A program made the position numbers and the translations under genes. DNA of 64,000 nucleotides from Berkiella sp964496435 (GTDB taxonomy: Bacteria; Pseudomonadota; Gammaproteobacteria; Berkiellales; Berkiellaceae): contig CAZBZP010000019.1 of NCBI GenBank assembly GCA_964496435.1, positions 1 to 64,000 on the forward strand. The letters are read 5' to 3'. Positions 18,548 to 26,709 of the stretch are shown here, in pieces. The notes under the pieces are model-generated. The model saw only the letters and a list, made by a program, of their open reading frames with translations. It was not told the origin of the DNA and did not search any database. The first letter of the stretch is position 1. Each line of letters opens with the position of its first letter.

Positions 18548-19110
18548 TCAGCCTTTATTAGACCTAATCTGGATATCTCTTTTGGTGCAGGAATATAAGT
18601 AACAATCCCTTGTTGAACCGCCAAATGCGGGCAAGGTTAACCAATTCTTTAAAATATTTTCGCGCACAAAGCCAGATTTTTCTAATACTTTAAAAGAGCC
18701 AATGTTCTCCAAATCGCAAACCATCCAAATTTTTTGCAATGAGCCTTGGGATAACAACCAATCAATACCCACCTTAAGTAATTCAGAAGCATACCCTTTA
18801 TGCCAAAATTCTCTGCGTATACCAAAATGAACTTCAGCCTGATGTTCCTCAATCTTTGTAATTAATACCCCAATTGGCTCATCATTGGAAGCTAAAGAAA
18901 CGACCCAAGAGAAATTGTCACCCTCTACGTCCCAGGAGAGATCACACCATTTATCTAAAAATTTCTTTGTTTGTTCAATATGAGTATGAGGCAAACGAGT
19001 TAGAAATTTTGATGATTCTATGTCACTTTTGTCATGGAAAAGAAATCAGCATCGACTTCACGTGCGCGACGTAAAATTAGTCTTTTAGATGAAAGATTCG
19101 TAGGTATCAT
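18548..19110 (-). pseudogene. GNAT acetyltransferase, frameshifted near the N-terminus
   Basis: The main open frame (18548-18994) encodes the acetyl-CoA binding core (FGIRREFWHKGYASELL and NIGSFKVLEKSGFV) but lacks the usual first strand. The missing part lies just upstream in another frame: from the ATG at 19110 it reads MIPTNLSSKRLILRRAREVD and then FFSM before a stop. The second frame resumes as DKSDIESSKFLTRLPHTHIE. A single-base shift near 19035-19050 joins them. It is either an inactivated gene or a sequencing error. Confidence 0.75.
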
Positions 19111-19232
19111 AGTACAATCGGTCAGTTATAATGTAATATTGAAAGTATTTGCTTAAATTTTGTAACAACACATATATTAATTATAAGGGGGAATTCAAGT
19201 TTGGAACAGCAGCTTAATGTTTGACAGGGCTT

Positions 19233-19841
19233 TTACTCGAAAAAAGTTGAAAACTCAGGAGAAATTTCTCCCTGAGGAAATAGTCCAGTATTAATTTTTG
19301 ACCATTTTTCTGAGCTCAGAATATAGTAAACCATGTTTACTATATCACGTCTTCCAGAACAAATAACTTCTTCTTCATACGCAATTTTTTCAAAGTCAAA
19401 ACCTAATCGTTCAGGGATAAATTGACTCTTTTTGTTATCTTCTAAACAACGTATCTTTATACTTTCTAGTTTTAATATTTCAAAACCAAATTGAATAAGG
19501 AGCGCACAACTACCTGTTATAATTCCTTTTCCTTGGTACATTTCATCGACCCAGTACCCTATGATCGATTCTCCCTTATACCAATCGAAGCTTCTAAATG
19601 AAACTAAACCAACAATTTTATTAAAATATCGGATCACAGCTGTAAGCGATTCATTTCTGGATTCACTATCTAAACACTTGAGAATGAAGTCACGAGTGTT
19701 CTTAACATTTAGGCATGAATCAACCCAAGGGAGCCATTTTCCTAGATACGAACGATTCTCATCAACCAGCTTGAAGATACTTGGCGCATCCTCAATTCTG
19801 ACCCGAGATAATGTGATTGTTTTAGTAATACTTTTAGACAT
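19233..19841 (-). CDS. GNAT N-acetyltransferase, RimJ/RimL-like
   Basis: The 202-residue product shows the RimJ/RimL pattern: SYLGKWLPWVDS, then IGYWVDEMYQGKGIITGSCALLIQFGF, then IKIRCLEDNKKSQFIPERLGF. The Q/RxxGxG-type acetyl-CoA loop is YQGKGI. Members acetylate N-termini of ribosomal proteins or small molecules; the substrate cannot be told. It is the second of three GNAT genes in a row on the minus strand. The last 20 residues extend beyond the usual fold. Confidence 0.85.
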   Translation of the reverse strand: MSKSITKTITLSRVRIEDAPSIFKLVDENRSYLGKWLPWVDSCLNVKNTRDFILKCLDSESRNESLTAVIRYFNKIVGLVSFRSFDWYKGESIIGYWVDEMYQGKGIITGSCALLIQFGFEILKLESIKIRCLEDNKKSQFIPERLGFDFEKIAYEEEVICSGRRDIVNMVYYILSSEKWSKINTGLFPQGEISPEFSTFFE

Positions 19842-19884
19842 GTCTTTTTGCAGACTATTTTAACGAAATTACATTTATTTATCC

Positions 19885-20481
19885 TTAACTTAAGCCAAAT
19901 CTTGAAGGTGATTTGCTTAAACTCTCAGAGCAAATATTTACCGGGTTTATCTCAAGTGATTTGATTAATATAACCTCAGATTCTCGCAGAGGATATGCTT
20001 CACGTGATGCATCCATGATTTTAAAACCTGCTTTTTCATACAATGAAATTGCTTTTGGATTATGCTTTTTTACTCTCAAAATTAATTCTTGAAGACCATT
20101 CTTTTCAGATTGCTCGATTGCTCTTCTTAAAAGATATTTTCCAATACCTTTATCTTGCCATTCTTTATGGAGCCCCATTACTAAATATGCTCCATTTCCG
20201 TTCGCAACCATATTGTCAATAATTATATGCCCTACGGGATGGTCATTGTGATAAATGAAAATTGAAAATGAGAGTTTATCATTCTCAAATGCAGCAATAA
20301 ATTTCTCTTGTCTCTCAGGGGGGCAGCTATCATAATGATCTTTTGGCATATCCATGAATTCTGAAGATTCATGGAACAATTGACGAAAATACGCCAATAA
20401 TTTGTCCCCCTCACCAATTCTAGGGCTTCTAGATATCAAGCTTCTATCGGCGACTAACAAAGATTCTTCTATTGCGCGCAT
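19885..20481 (-). CDS. GNAT N-acetyltransferase
   Basis: The 198-residue product has a GNAT core in its second half: YLVMGLHKEWQDKGIGKYLLRRAIEQSEKNG, then LILRVKKHNPKAISLYEKAGF. The acetyl-CoA loop QDKGIG and the downstream NPKAISLYEKAGF motif are intact. The substrate is unknown. It follows the small MFS operon on the same strand at 46 bases and may be co-transcribed with it, which would suit a detoxification role. Confidence 0.85.
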   Translation of the reverse strand: MRAIEESLLVADRSLISRSPRIGEGDKLLAYFRQLFHESSEFMDMPKDHYDSCPPERQEKFIAAFENDKLSFSIFIYHNDHPVGHIIIDNMVANGNGAYLVMGLHKEWQDKGIGKYLLRRAIEQSEKNGLQELILRVKKHNPKAISLYEKAGFKIMDASREAYPLRESEVILIKSLEINPVNICSESLSKSPSRFGLS

Positions 20482-20527
20482 TTTAGGGCCCCAGAAAGAT
20501 GGCTTCGGTAAGAAGCCTCTTCAATAT

Positions 20528-20710
20528 TTACTCGTCTTCTACACATGGTTTAAAGGCTGAATAGTTGCCACATGTGGAATTTCCACTTGGCCAAAGTGTT
20601 TCATCTATAGAACCATAAACTTTTTCATAGCGTAATTTTGTTTGATCGTAAACATTTTGTAAATCAGACCTAAGCTCTCCCCTGGCAGGATAATGATCAA
20701 GATTTTTCAT
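20528..20710 (-). CDS. 60-residue peptide coupled to the MFS exporter gene
   Basis: The start codon overlaps the end of the MFS gene by 14 bases, which argues for translational coupling and a real gene. The peptide starts MKNLDHYPARGELRSDL and ends STCGNYSAFKPCVEDE, with two Cys near the C-terminus and no signal peptide. I do not recognise it. Its size, position after an exporter and Ser/Cys/Asn-rich tail would fit a modified-peptide precursor, but no modification enzyme is recognised nearby, so this is speculation. Confidence 0.55.
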   Translation of the reverse strand: MKNLDHYPARGELRSDLQNVYDQTKLRYEKVYGSIDETLWPSGNSTCGNYSAFKPCVEDE

Positions 20711-21959
20711 ATTCTTCTCCTATTATTTGCATAACTGAATTGCTTTCGAGGCAATCATAATTCCAAAAACCTGCATTATATAACCACAAGAATGTGCTTG
20801 TGAAAAATACTATAGAACACAGTATAAATATAGCTGATATTCCATAATAATCAGAAATATATCCGAAAGCAATGGATGAAAGCGGCACAGCAGCTGTAAA
20901 TATCAACGTATTTATACCAAAAATGCGGCCTTTAAACTTATTTTCTGTAACATTTTGAAGTATCGCTGTTGCAACTCCTTGAACGAGCGAAATACAGAAT
21001 GAAACTCCAAAAATTGTTAATGTGAATACTTGATAGTTAGGACTGTAACCACAAACCAATAACAACATCGAACATAGCATGCTGCCTAGAATTAATATTT
21101 TACCGCGAAAATTTTCGCTAATTTTTGCAATACAAATTGAACCAATAAAAGCCCCTATAGCTGAAATAGACATGGCAAATCCAACTGCAGATGAATAGGT
21201 ATTGGTATAGCGATTTACACACGCAGCAATAAATACTATTAAAAATGGCAATACGAAGAATGAAGATAAAAAGTTTAAGCCAAATATAACTTTTATTAAT
21301 TTTGTACGTTTAATATAGGATATCACTTCAATATAATTGAAATCTTCTGATGATTTTAAAGTTACTTTTTCATTGCTTGGAGACATAAGCATTAAGTAAA
21401 TAATAAGCACCAGAAAACTTAATGCATTAATGATAAATATTAAACTAATTGGCATATAAATCATTAAAAATCCAGCTATAGCTGAACCAATTAATCTAGA
21501 ACTATGAAAAATTGATAAGTTAATTGACGTTGCTTGGAAGTAATCATTCTTTTTAACCAAGCTAGGCAAAAATGCTTGGTGAGTAGGCATATCAATAGCC
21601 AAAAGAACGCCGGCCATAAAACTCATTACGAACATACTAAGAACAGATAATGAATCCGTCAGTACAAAAAATGCATATCCTACCGATAATAAAATATGTA
21701 AAAACTGTGTGGTAATTAAAATTTTTCTTTTTGAATATGAATCTGCTAAATAACCACCTAATAACGAAAACAGAAAGACAGGAAGATAACTAAGAGCGTA
21801 TACCATTGAAACTTTCGAAAGAGATACAAGCGATGAAGCAATTATCCAATTCAATGCCGCTTGTTGCATCCACGATCCTATCTGGGATAAAGCGTGTCCG
21901 ATTGAATAATATCTGTAGTTTTTGTTATTGCGTAATAATTGCAGCGCAGGCGAATGCAT
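20697..21959 (-). CDS. MFS transporter, EntS/MFS_3-like exporter
   Basis: The 420-residue product has about 12 hydrophobic helices and typical major-facilitator loops: GGYLADSYSKRKILI between helices 2 and 3, and FKGRIFGINTLIF in the second half. The N-terminal IGSWMQQAALNWIIA is typical of the MFS_3 group of siderophore and drug exporters. It is an inner-membrane, proton-driven transporter. It lies between a GRDP-like gene and the 60-residue peptide gene, with short or negative spacing, in one apparent operon. Confidence 0.88.
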   Translation of the reverse strand: MHSPALQLLRNNKNYRYYSIGHALSQIGSWMQQAALNWIIASSLVSLSKVSMVYALSYLPVFLFSLLGGYLADSYSKRKILITTQFLHILLSVGYAFFVLTDSLSVLSMFVMSFMAGVLLAIDMPTHQAFLPSLVKKNDYFQATSINLSIFHSSRLIGSAIAGFLMIYMPISLIFIINALSFLVLIIYLMLMSPSNEKVTLKSSEDFNYIEVISYIKRTKLIKVIFGLNFLSSFFVLPFLIVFIAACVNRYTNTYSSAVGFAMSISAIGAFIGSICIAKISENFRGKILILGSMLCSMLLLVCGYSPNYQVFTLTIFGVSFCISLVQGVATAILQNVTENKFKGRIFGINTLIFTAAVPLSSIAFGYISDYYGISAIFILCSIVFFTSTFLWLYNAGFWNYDCLESNSVMQIIGEEYEKS

Positions 21960-21985
21960 AATTTTAAGACCACATCTTCAACATA

Positions 21986-22369
21986 TCATAAAACATTAGG
22001 TTCATTGCCGTACCAAATTGCTTGGCAAAATTCTCTATATTTTGCTGTATGTAAAATAAAGAAGTGCCAATACATATCTACTGGCCCTGAAGGTGCCTGT
22101 GTTTCTTTAGGAAAAATAATTGTAAGCGCTACAAACCGTTTAAATTCGAGCTCAAGCATTTTTGCTATTTCCAAGTCAGCTTTACCAAAATGCAATTTGA
22201 TAGGATAAATTTGTTCTTTTGCAAAGATTCTACCTTCTTGATGGCTGTCATCAGTAAAATTATTTGTAATCTCTGATAGATCATATTCTTCAAGTGCAAG
22301 AAGTCTTTTTTTATCTAAGTCGCTCAAGTCGAGCTCAGAAGGATTTTTTGGGATGACTGAATCAATCAT
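21986..22369 (-). CDS. glycine-rich-domain-protein-like (GRDP/DUF1399-like) small protein
   Basis: The open frame extends to 22435, but the ATG at 22369 (MIDSVIPKNPSELDL) has AAGG upstream and is preferred, giving 127 residues. The C-terminal GPVDMYWHFFILHTAKYREFC matches the conserved VDxxWHxHILdTxxYxxFC motif of the glycine-rich domain-like family. That motif may bind metal through its His and Asp residues. The function is not established. It is 26 bases upstream of the MFS gene. Confidence 0.65.
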   Translation of the reverse strand: MIDSVIPKNPSELDLSDLDKKRLLALEEYDLSEITNNFTDDSHQEGRIFAKEQIYPIKLHFGKADLEIAKMLELEFKRFVALTIIFPKETQAPSGPVDMYWHFFILHTAKYREFCQAIWYGNEPNVL

Positions 22370-22541
22370 AGTGCTTACCTTTTTCAGAAAATATAAATTT
22401 GTGCCTACTTTACCATATACTTTTAAAGCTAGCATTTAAAATACCTTTAAATTCAAATCTAGAAGAAATTGTTACAAATCTTACATACATACCTTTTTAT
22501 GTGTAGATATTAGCTATCTCAAATGGAAACAGTTTAAATAC

Positions 22542-23609
22542 CTATGTAGGCCTTGGCGCTGTTGGACTTATGCTTTCTGTAACAAGAGAAGTGACGGATT
22601 TTTTAGAGGCATTTAACAGATGATTCAAACTGAGGCTATAACCAATGCCCAAGGGAACAGTCACCAAAATGGCTGGTACAGTAAACACAAATCCAGCCGG
22701 CGCAAGAGCTGCTGGTAAAACATAAGATAAAACTGTCCCGCCAAATGCCCCCTCACTGATCTGTCTTAGCAACTTCTTACCTGAATTTTGAGGAACAACT
22801 TGGTTATTTCTCCTAACTCTAGTATCAGTGGTTACAGCCTGAAATTCAGGGAATTGCCCTTGCAGCTTAGGGAGCTCAACCTGACAAAAAGTTGCTTCTT
22901 GCGGTGACAATGGCAGCGTATTAATTTGGTTTTGTATTACATTCGCAACTTCTTTTCGAAGTGAAGGATGTAGCTCACTAAATCGCTTACTAAGATCAAG
23001 ATGTGTTGCTACATCATTTAAATCTAACAAAATAAAGTTAGCAAGTTCAGGACTTGAGCCAAGCAGAACAAGATTTTCAATAGGTAATGAGCTGCATTCC
23101 TTAACAAAGGTTCCAAGATAGCGTGAATTTTGCTCGGGTCCACCCTCTTTCAATAAGGAGTAATTTATTGGGTTTGTATTAAAAGGATCTAGCTCATGAT
23201 TTTCATCAAGATGTTTTCGAATTATAGCTATTAGAGCTTCACGATAAAACTCTATATCTTGACCTATTTCAATGATAGATGTGACGTTAAGATGTTTAAA
23301 TAGTTCAAAATCTTGTAAAACATGATGCTTGAGACTATTGAGAGTTTCTTTGTTGGCTTTACTCATGACGTTATAACGGTGAGGGTCTAATTTTGTAATA
23401 GCATCCCATAGCCTCTGAACATGGTCTGGTTGAAGCTTAGATTTAACCTCAGATAATGTTTGTTGCAAGAGAGTTTTATCCTTATCTTTGGCCGTTTCTA
23501 GTGAACGATAAAGACTCCCAAGCCTAAGAACTGCTGCTAAAGGATTATGAACCAGCACTTCAGTGAATGTATCTCTTATGGTTTTACATTGCGCTTTAAT
23601 ATTAGGCAC
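22542..23609 (-). CDS. unknown protein with C-terminal hydrophobic hairpin
   Basis: The start is GTG with GGAGAGG upstream. The 355-residue product is mostly helical and soluble, but residues about 290-335 form two hydrophobic helices (GTVLSYVLPAALAPAGFVF and VPAILVTVPLGIGYSLSL). No family is recognised. It overlaps the 897-residue gene by eight bases, so the two are translationally coupled and probably act together. Large orphan helical proteins with a late membrane hairpin are common among Legionella effectors; that assignment is inference. Confidence 0.6.
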   Translation of the reverse strand: MPNIKAQCKTIRDTFTEVLVHNPLAAVLRLGSLYRSLETAKDKDKTLLQQTLSEVKSKLQPDHVQRLWDAITKLDPHRYNVMSKANKETLNSLKHHVLQDFELFKHLNVTSIIEIGQDIEFYREALIAIIRKHLDENHELDPFNTNPINYSLLKEGGPEQNSRYLGTFVKECSSLPIENLVLLGSSPELANFILLDLNDVATHLDLSKRFSELHPSLRKEVANVIQNQINTLPLSPQEATFCQVELPKLQGQFPEFQAVTTDTRVRRNNQVVPQNSGKKLLRQISEGAFGGTVLSYVLPAALAPAGFVFTVPAILVTVPLGIGYSLSLNHLLNASKKSVTSLVTESISPTAPRPT

Positions 23610-26295
23610 GAACCCCTCTCCTTTTTCTACTCTTTGATATACTTGATGGGTTTACTTGTGTTTCCTCAATATGTGCACATGAGCTTCGTTGTTTTGAGAT
23701 AATAAAAGGTTTTATTTGGGTATTGTTTTCTTTATATGTCTTTGAAAGCTTGCCTGAATCAAAACTATTGAGAGCGCATGCTTCAAGAAAGGATTCCATA
23801 TTTGGATCCCAGGGGGCATTAAATTCCTTTGACGTTAAAATATGTGTATTGAAGTCAAAACCATCAGCTGCGCACATAACTTGGAAATCTAGAAATAGCT
23901 CTGTGTCTGTATCATCAAAGGGCTTTTTAGAATCGACCCCCTTGCCTAGATTTGATAAAAGCCAAGAAAGCCGTTTACGAGCAACATCTACAATTAAATT
24001 TTCAGTCTCATGAGTGGGTATAAATCTTAATAATCGGATAGCCCGACTTGTTTCGCCTTGATAAAATTGAAAATACTGCCTGGCAAGCTGTTCTGGATTT
24101 TGCTCCATAGTTTGATTAGAAGCATTCTCATGAATATTTTCTGCATCAAAGAGCTGGTATATCCTGCCAAGTTGTTCATCTGACAATTTGTCAGTTTCTT
24201 CGGCAACAATCTTCCTATGTCGCGTTTTTAGGGTATTCCTAACAATTGTTTTTGCTTGAGCAACTTCAGATTGTTGGGATTTATGCCAGTCATTTATAAG
24301 CTCTTGATGTGACTCATCAACTAGTTTTGCATTTTGCAAAATTTCTGATCTGAGCGTTTTAAATAGATGAGCTTGAATCTTATGTAAAGCAATCGCTGAC
24401 TCATCACCCAATGCTAATTGATTGATCCATTCTTGCATAAATTCGGGAGTGGCAGTGATTTTGCCTAGTAGTAAATTATTAATATTTAAGGCGGCATCGC
24501 GCTGTGAACCTTTGGGGAGGTAGCCTTTTAAAATCGTTTCCCAGCCCTTCAAATAATCTTCTCTAACAACATGTCCGCCCCAAGGCTGATTTAATGAATT
24601 TTCTATGGTTTGTTGTGGGTAAGTAAATTTGTCGAACTTGCTGACCCATTTATGAATAGGGCTCGCATTTTCGTTGAAAAGTTTTAAAGAGGCTTCATCA
24701 CCATATATCATCACAAATGTTCTAAGTTTGTTAACTTGTTCGTGCGGTATGATGCTACTTAATTGTTCCGTGGTGGGCGACTTTTCAAGTAATTCAATAT
24801 CTTCGCCAATACGTTGCGCAATATGTGTCGCCAGTTGCCCTAACCGGGTTTTCAGTAATGTTTCTTGAGAAACGATTTTATCTCTTACTGATTTTATTTG
24901 TAGATTGATATCACCTTTACATAAAATTCGCTCTATTGTGTTAAATCTGCTTAAATTTATCTTTAATTGATTAAACTTAGTGGTGAAAAATTGAACTTTA
25001 TCAGAGAGTGTATCAATTTCATATCTAGATAAGTCGATAATAACTTGGCTTAGTTGATTAGAAATTGCTTCTTGCGAGGACAATAAAGCTTCTAAAGAAT
25101 GGTAAATATCTGTTTTTTTTCTTCGAGAAAACACATTAAATAAAAATTGCTTTACTGATGCAAAGAAAACATAGCTTAAGACCCATGTTGGTGCTAGAGC
25201 GATACCATAGAATAAAATAGTATCTAGAATGGCAAAACCTGTCACACCTAAAGCAACTGACACCATCGGTTTAATTGCTAATAGCAGATAGTTATAGCAA
25301 AAAAAGCTGAGGATAAAGTAGGCTATATATCGCAAGCCCCAGAAGTTCGACAAAACGTCTAAAAAGCCGATATAGGTTAAAAAGTCTTTTAGCCCATCAA
25401 GGCCATATTTTAATGATTTTTTTACAATATCAGGCGTAAACGAAGAGACGTATGAAGATATAGTAGAGGTAATATTAGATTGAGGATTTAAGGTTTGATA
25501 TGTTCGTTTATTAAACTTCCTCATATCCTTGAGTTCTTGTTGTACTTCTTGCGCTGATTTGAAAGCTATATGCCCTTGTTTAGGGATTGGAGCTATAACT
25601 TTGTTATGCAGTTCGTCTTTATTAGGCCATGAAGCCTCTAAATGGTCATAGATTGCCACCCTTCTATCATCAGTAAGGGTTGTTGAATATGAGATATTGA
25701 CCTGAAGAGGCTCTTTTAAAATAGATAAATTATTTAGCTTAATTGATAGTGCCGCAACAATGTCATCAGTTTCTCTGGTGGTATTCAAGAGCGAATGAAC
25801 CTGACAGCGCCAGAATAAACCCGTATGGATAACGCTTTTTAAACGCACCAAACGCTCTTGACTCTCTTTTATTCTTGATATTTTTTGTTCATATGACGGA
25901 TAAATCCAATTCCAAGGCCACGCATCATTCGTATTCATCACCCCCTTTTCATTATCGTAAGCCTTTAATGCAAGTTGATAGTATCTTTCAAGAGAAATAA
26001 CGTCATCATATAGTAGCGACAGTAATTCTTTGGTATTTAGATGGGCAAAAGGCTGCACTTTATGCCAAATGCTCTTGATCTCCAAAACGCTATCTTTATG
26101 ATTTAAATCGGATTCTAATGCCTGCCAAAATTGTTCAGAATGTAAACGCTTAAATGTAGGATTCTTTGGCTGTGAGGATATAGACAAAATTCGAGCTTCA
26201 GTTTGTCTGATCTCAGATTCGAAAAACTGTATTTCATAATTTAACAATTTATCTTTAAGGCTCTTTTCTGCAAGTATTGGGTAATAATCTATCAT
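23602..26295 (-). CDS. 897-residue helical membrane protein, unknown function
   Basis: The product is dominated by long charged helices with coiled-coil potential. A cluster of hydrophobic segments lies at about residues 315-390 (YIAYFILSFFCYNYLLLAI, SVALGVTGFAILDTILFYG, APTWVLSYVFFASVK). The rest, about 400-897, is soluble and helical. There is no signal peptide and no recognised domain. It is the first gene of a two-gene unit with the 355-residue protein. The layout of coiled coils around a central membrane cluster resembles intracellular-bacterial effectors that act on host membranes, but no sequence evidence for secretion was found. Confidence 0.6.
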   Translation of the reverse strand: MIDYYPILAEKSLKDKLLNYEIQFFESEIRQTEARILSISSQPKNPTFKRLHSEQFWQALESDLNHKDSVLEIKSIWHKVQPFAHLNTKELLSLLYDDVISLERYYQLALKAYDNEKGVMNTNDAWPWNWIYPSYEQKISRIKESQERLVRLKSVIHTGLFWRCQVHSLLNTTRETDDIVAALSIKLNNLSILKEPLQVNISYSTTLTDDRRVAIYDHLEASWPNKDELHNKVIAPIPKQGHIAFKSAQEVQQELKDMRKFNKRTYQTLNPQSNITSTISSYVSSFTPDIVKKSLKYGLDGLKDFLTYIGFLDVLSNFWGLRYIAYFILSFFCYNYLLLAIKPMVSVALGVTGFAILDTILFYGIALAPTWVLSYVFFASVKQFLFNVFSRRKKTDIYHSLEALLSSQEAISNQLSQVIIDLSRYEIDTLSDKVQFFTTKFNQLKINLSRFNTIERILCKGDINLQIKSVRDKIVSQETLLKTRLGQLATHIAQRIGEDIELLEKSPTTEQLSSIIPHEQVNKLRTFVMIYGDEASLKLFNENASPIHKWVSKFDKFTYPQQTIENSLNQPWGGHVVREDYLKGWETILKGYLPKGSQRDAALNINNLLLGKITATPEFMQEWINQLALGDESAIALHKIQAHLFKTLRSEILQNAKLVDESHQELINDWHKSQQSEVAQAKTIVRNTLKTRHRKIVAEETDKLSDEQLGRIYQLFDAENIHENASNQTMEQNPEQLARQYFQFYQGETSRAIRLLRFIPTHETENLIVDVARKRLSWLLSNLGKGVDSKKPFDDTDTELFLDFQVMCAADGFDFNTHILTSKEFNAPWDPNMESFLEACALNSFDSGKLSKTYKENNTQIKPFIISKQRSSCAHIEETQVNPSSISKSRKRRGVRA

Positions 26296-26709
26296 GAGAC
26301 AACCTGGGTTTCCCCAACTCCATTGGTTAAATATTAGGCTAAGACGGTATGAGTCTTGTGCAGTACTATCCTTGTTTTTTCAGGGTTCATTAGCAAATGT
26401 GGGTGGTAAAAAGATTGTAGATAATATTGCTGTAGACTGTTAAGTCGAGACATATAAAGTCCCATTCCTTTAGGTTATATTGAGTTAAGCTGTCAAGCTT
26501 ACATTCATTCTTGGAAACATATATTGCCCTAAAATTATCATCTTGGAAATATCAATGTTTAACTTTTTCCAAAAAACTTTCTTCATATTTCCAATTGGGT
26601 TAAAAATGAAAAACGCTGATATATACAAATTTTTAACTATATCGCAAATTACAAAGTTAATCTGTTATTCAGAGAAAACTGATCAATTTATAGAGAAAAT
26701 AAAAATAAC
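26296..26709. other. 414-bp AT-rich intergenic region after traG
   Basis: This stretch separates the end of the tra operon from the two unknown genes. A 71-codon plus-strand frame (26543-26758) overlaps the traG end and looks accidental. I see no RNA gene or strong repeat. It probably contains the promoter of the 897-residue protein gene. Confidence 0.45.

Noticed and set aside
18358..18624. 88-codon minus-strand frame between the histone-like and GNAT genes
   Set aside because: It overlaps both flanking genes in another frame and shows no domain.
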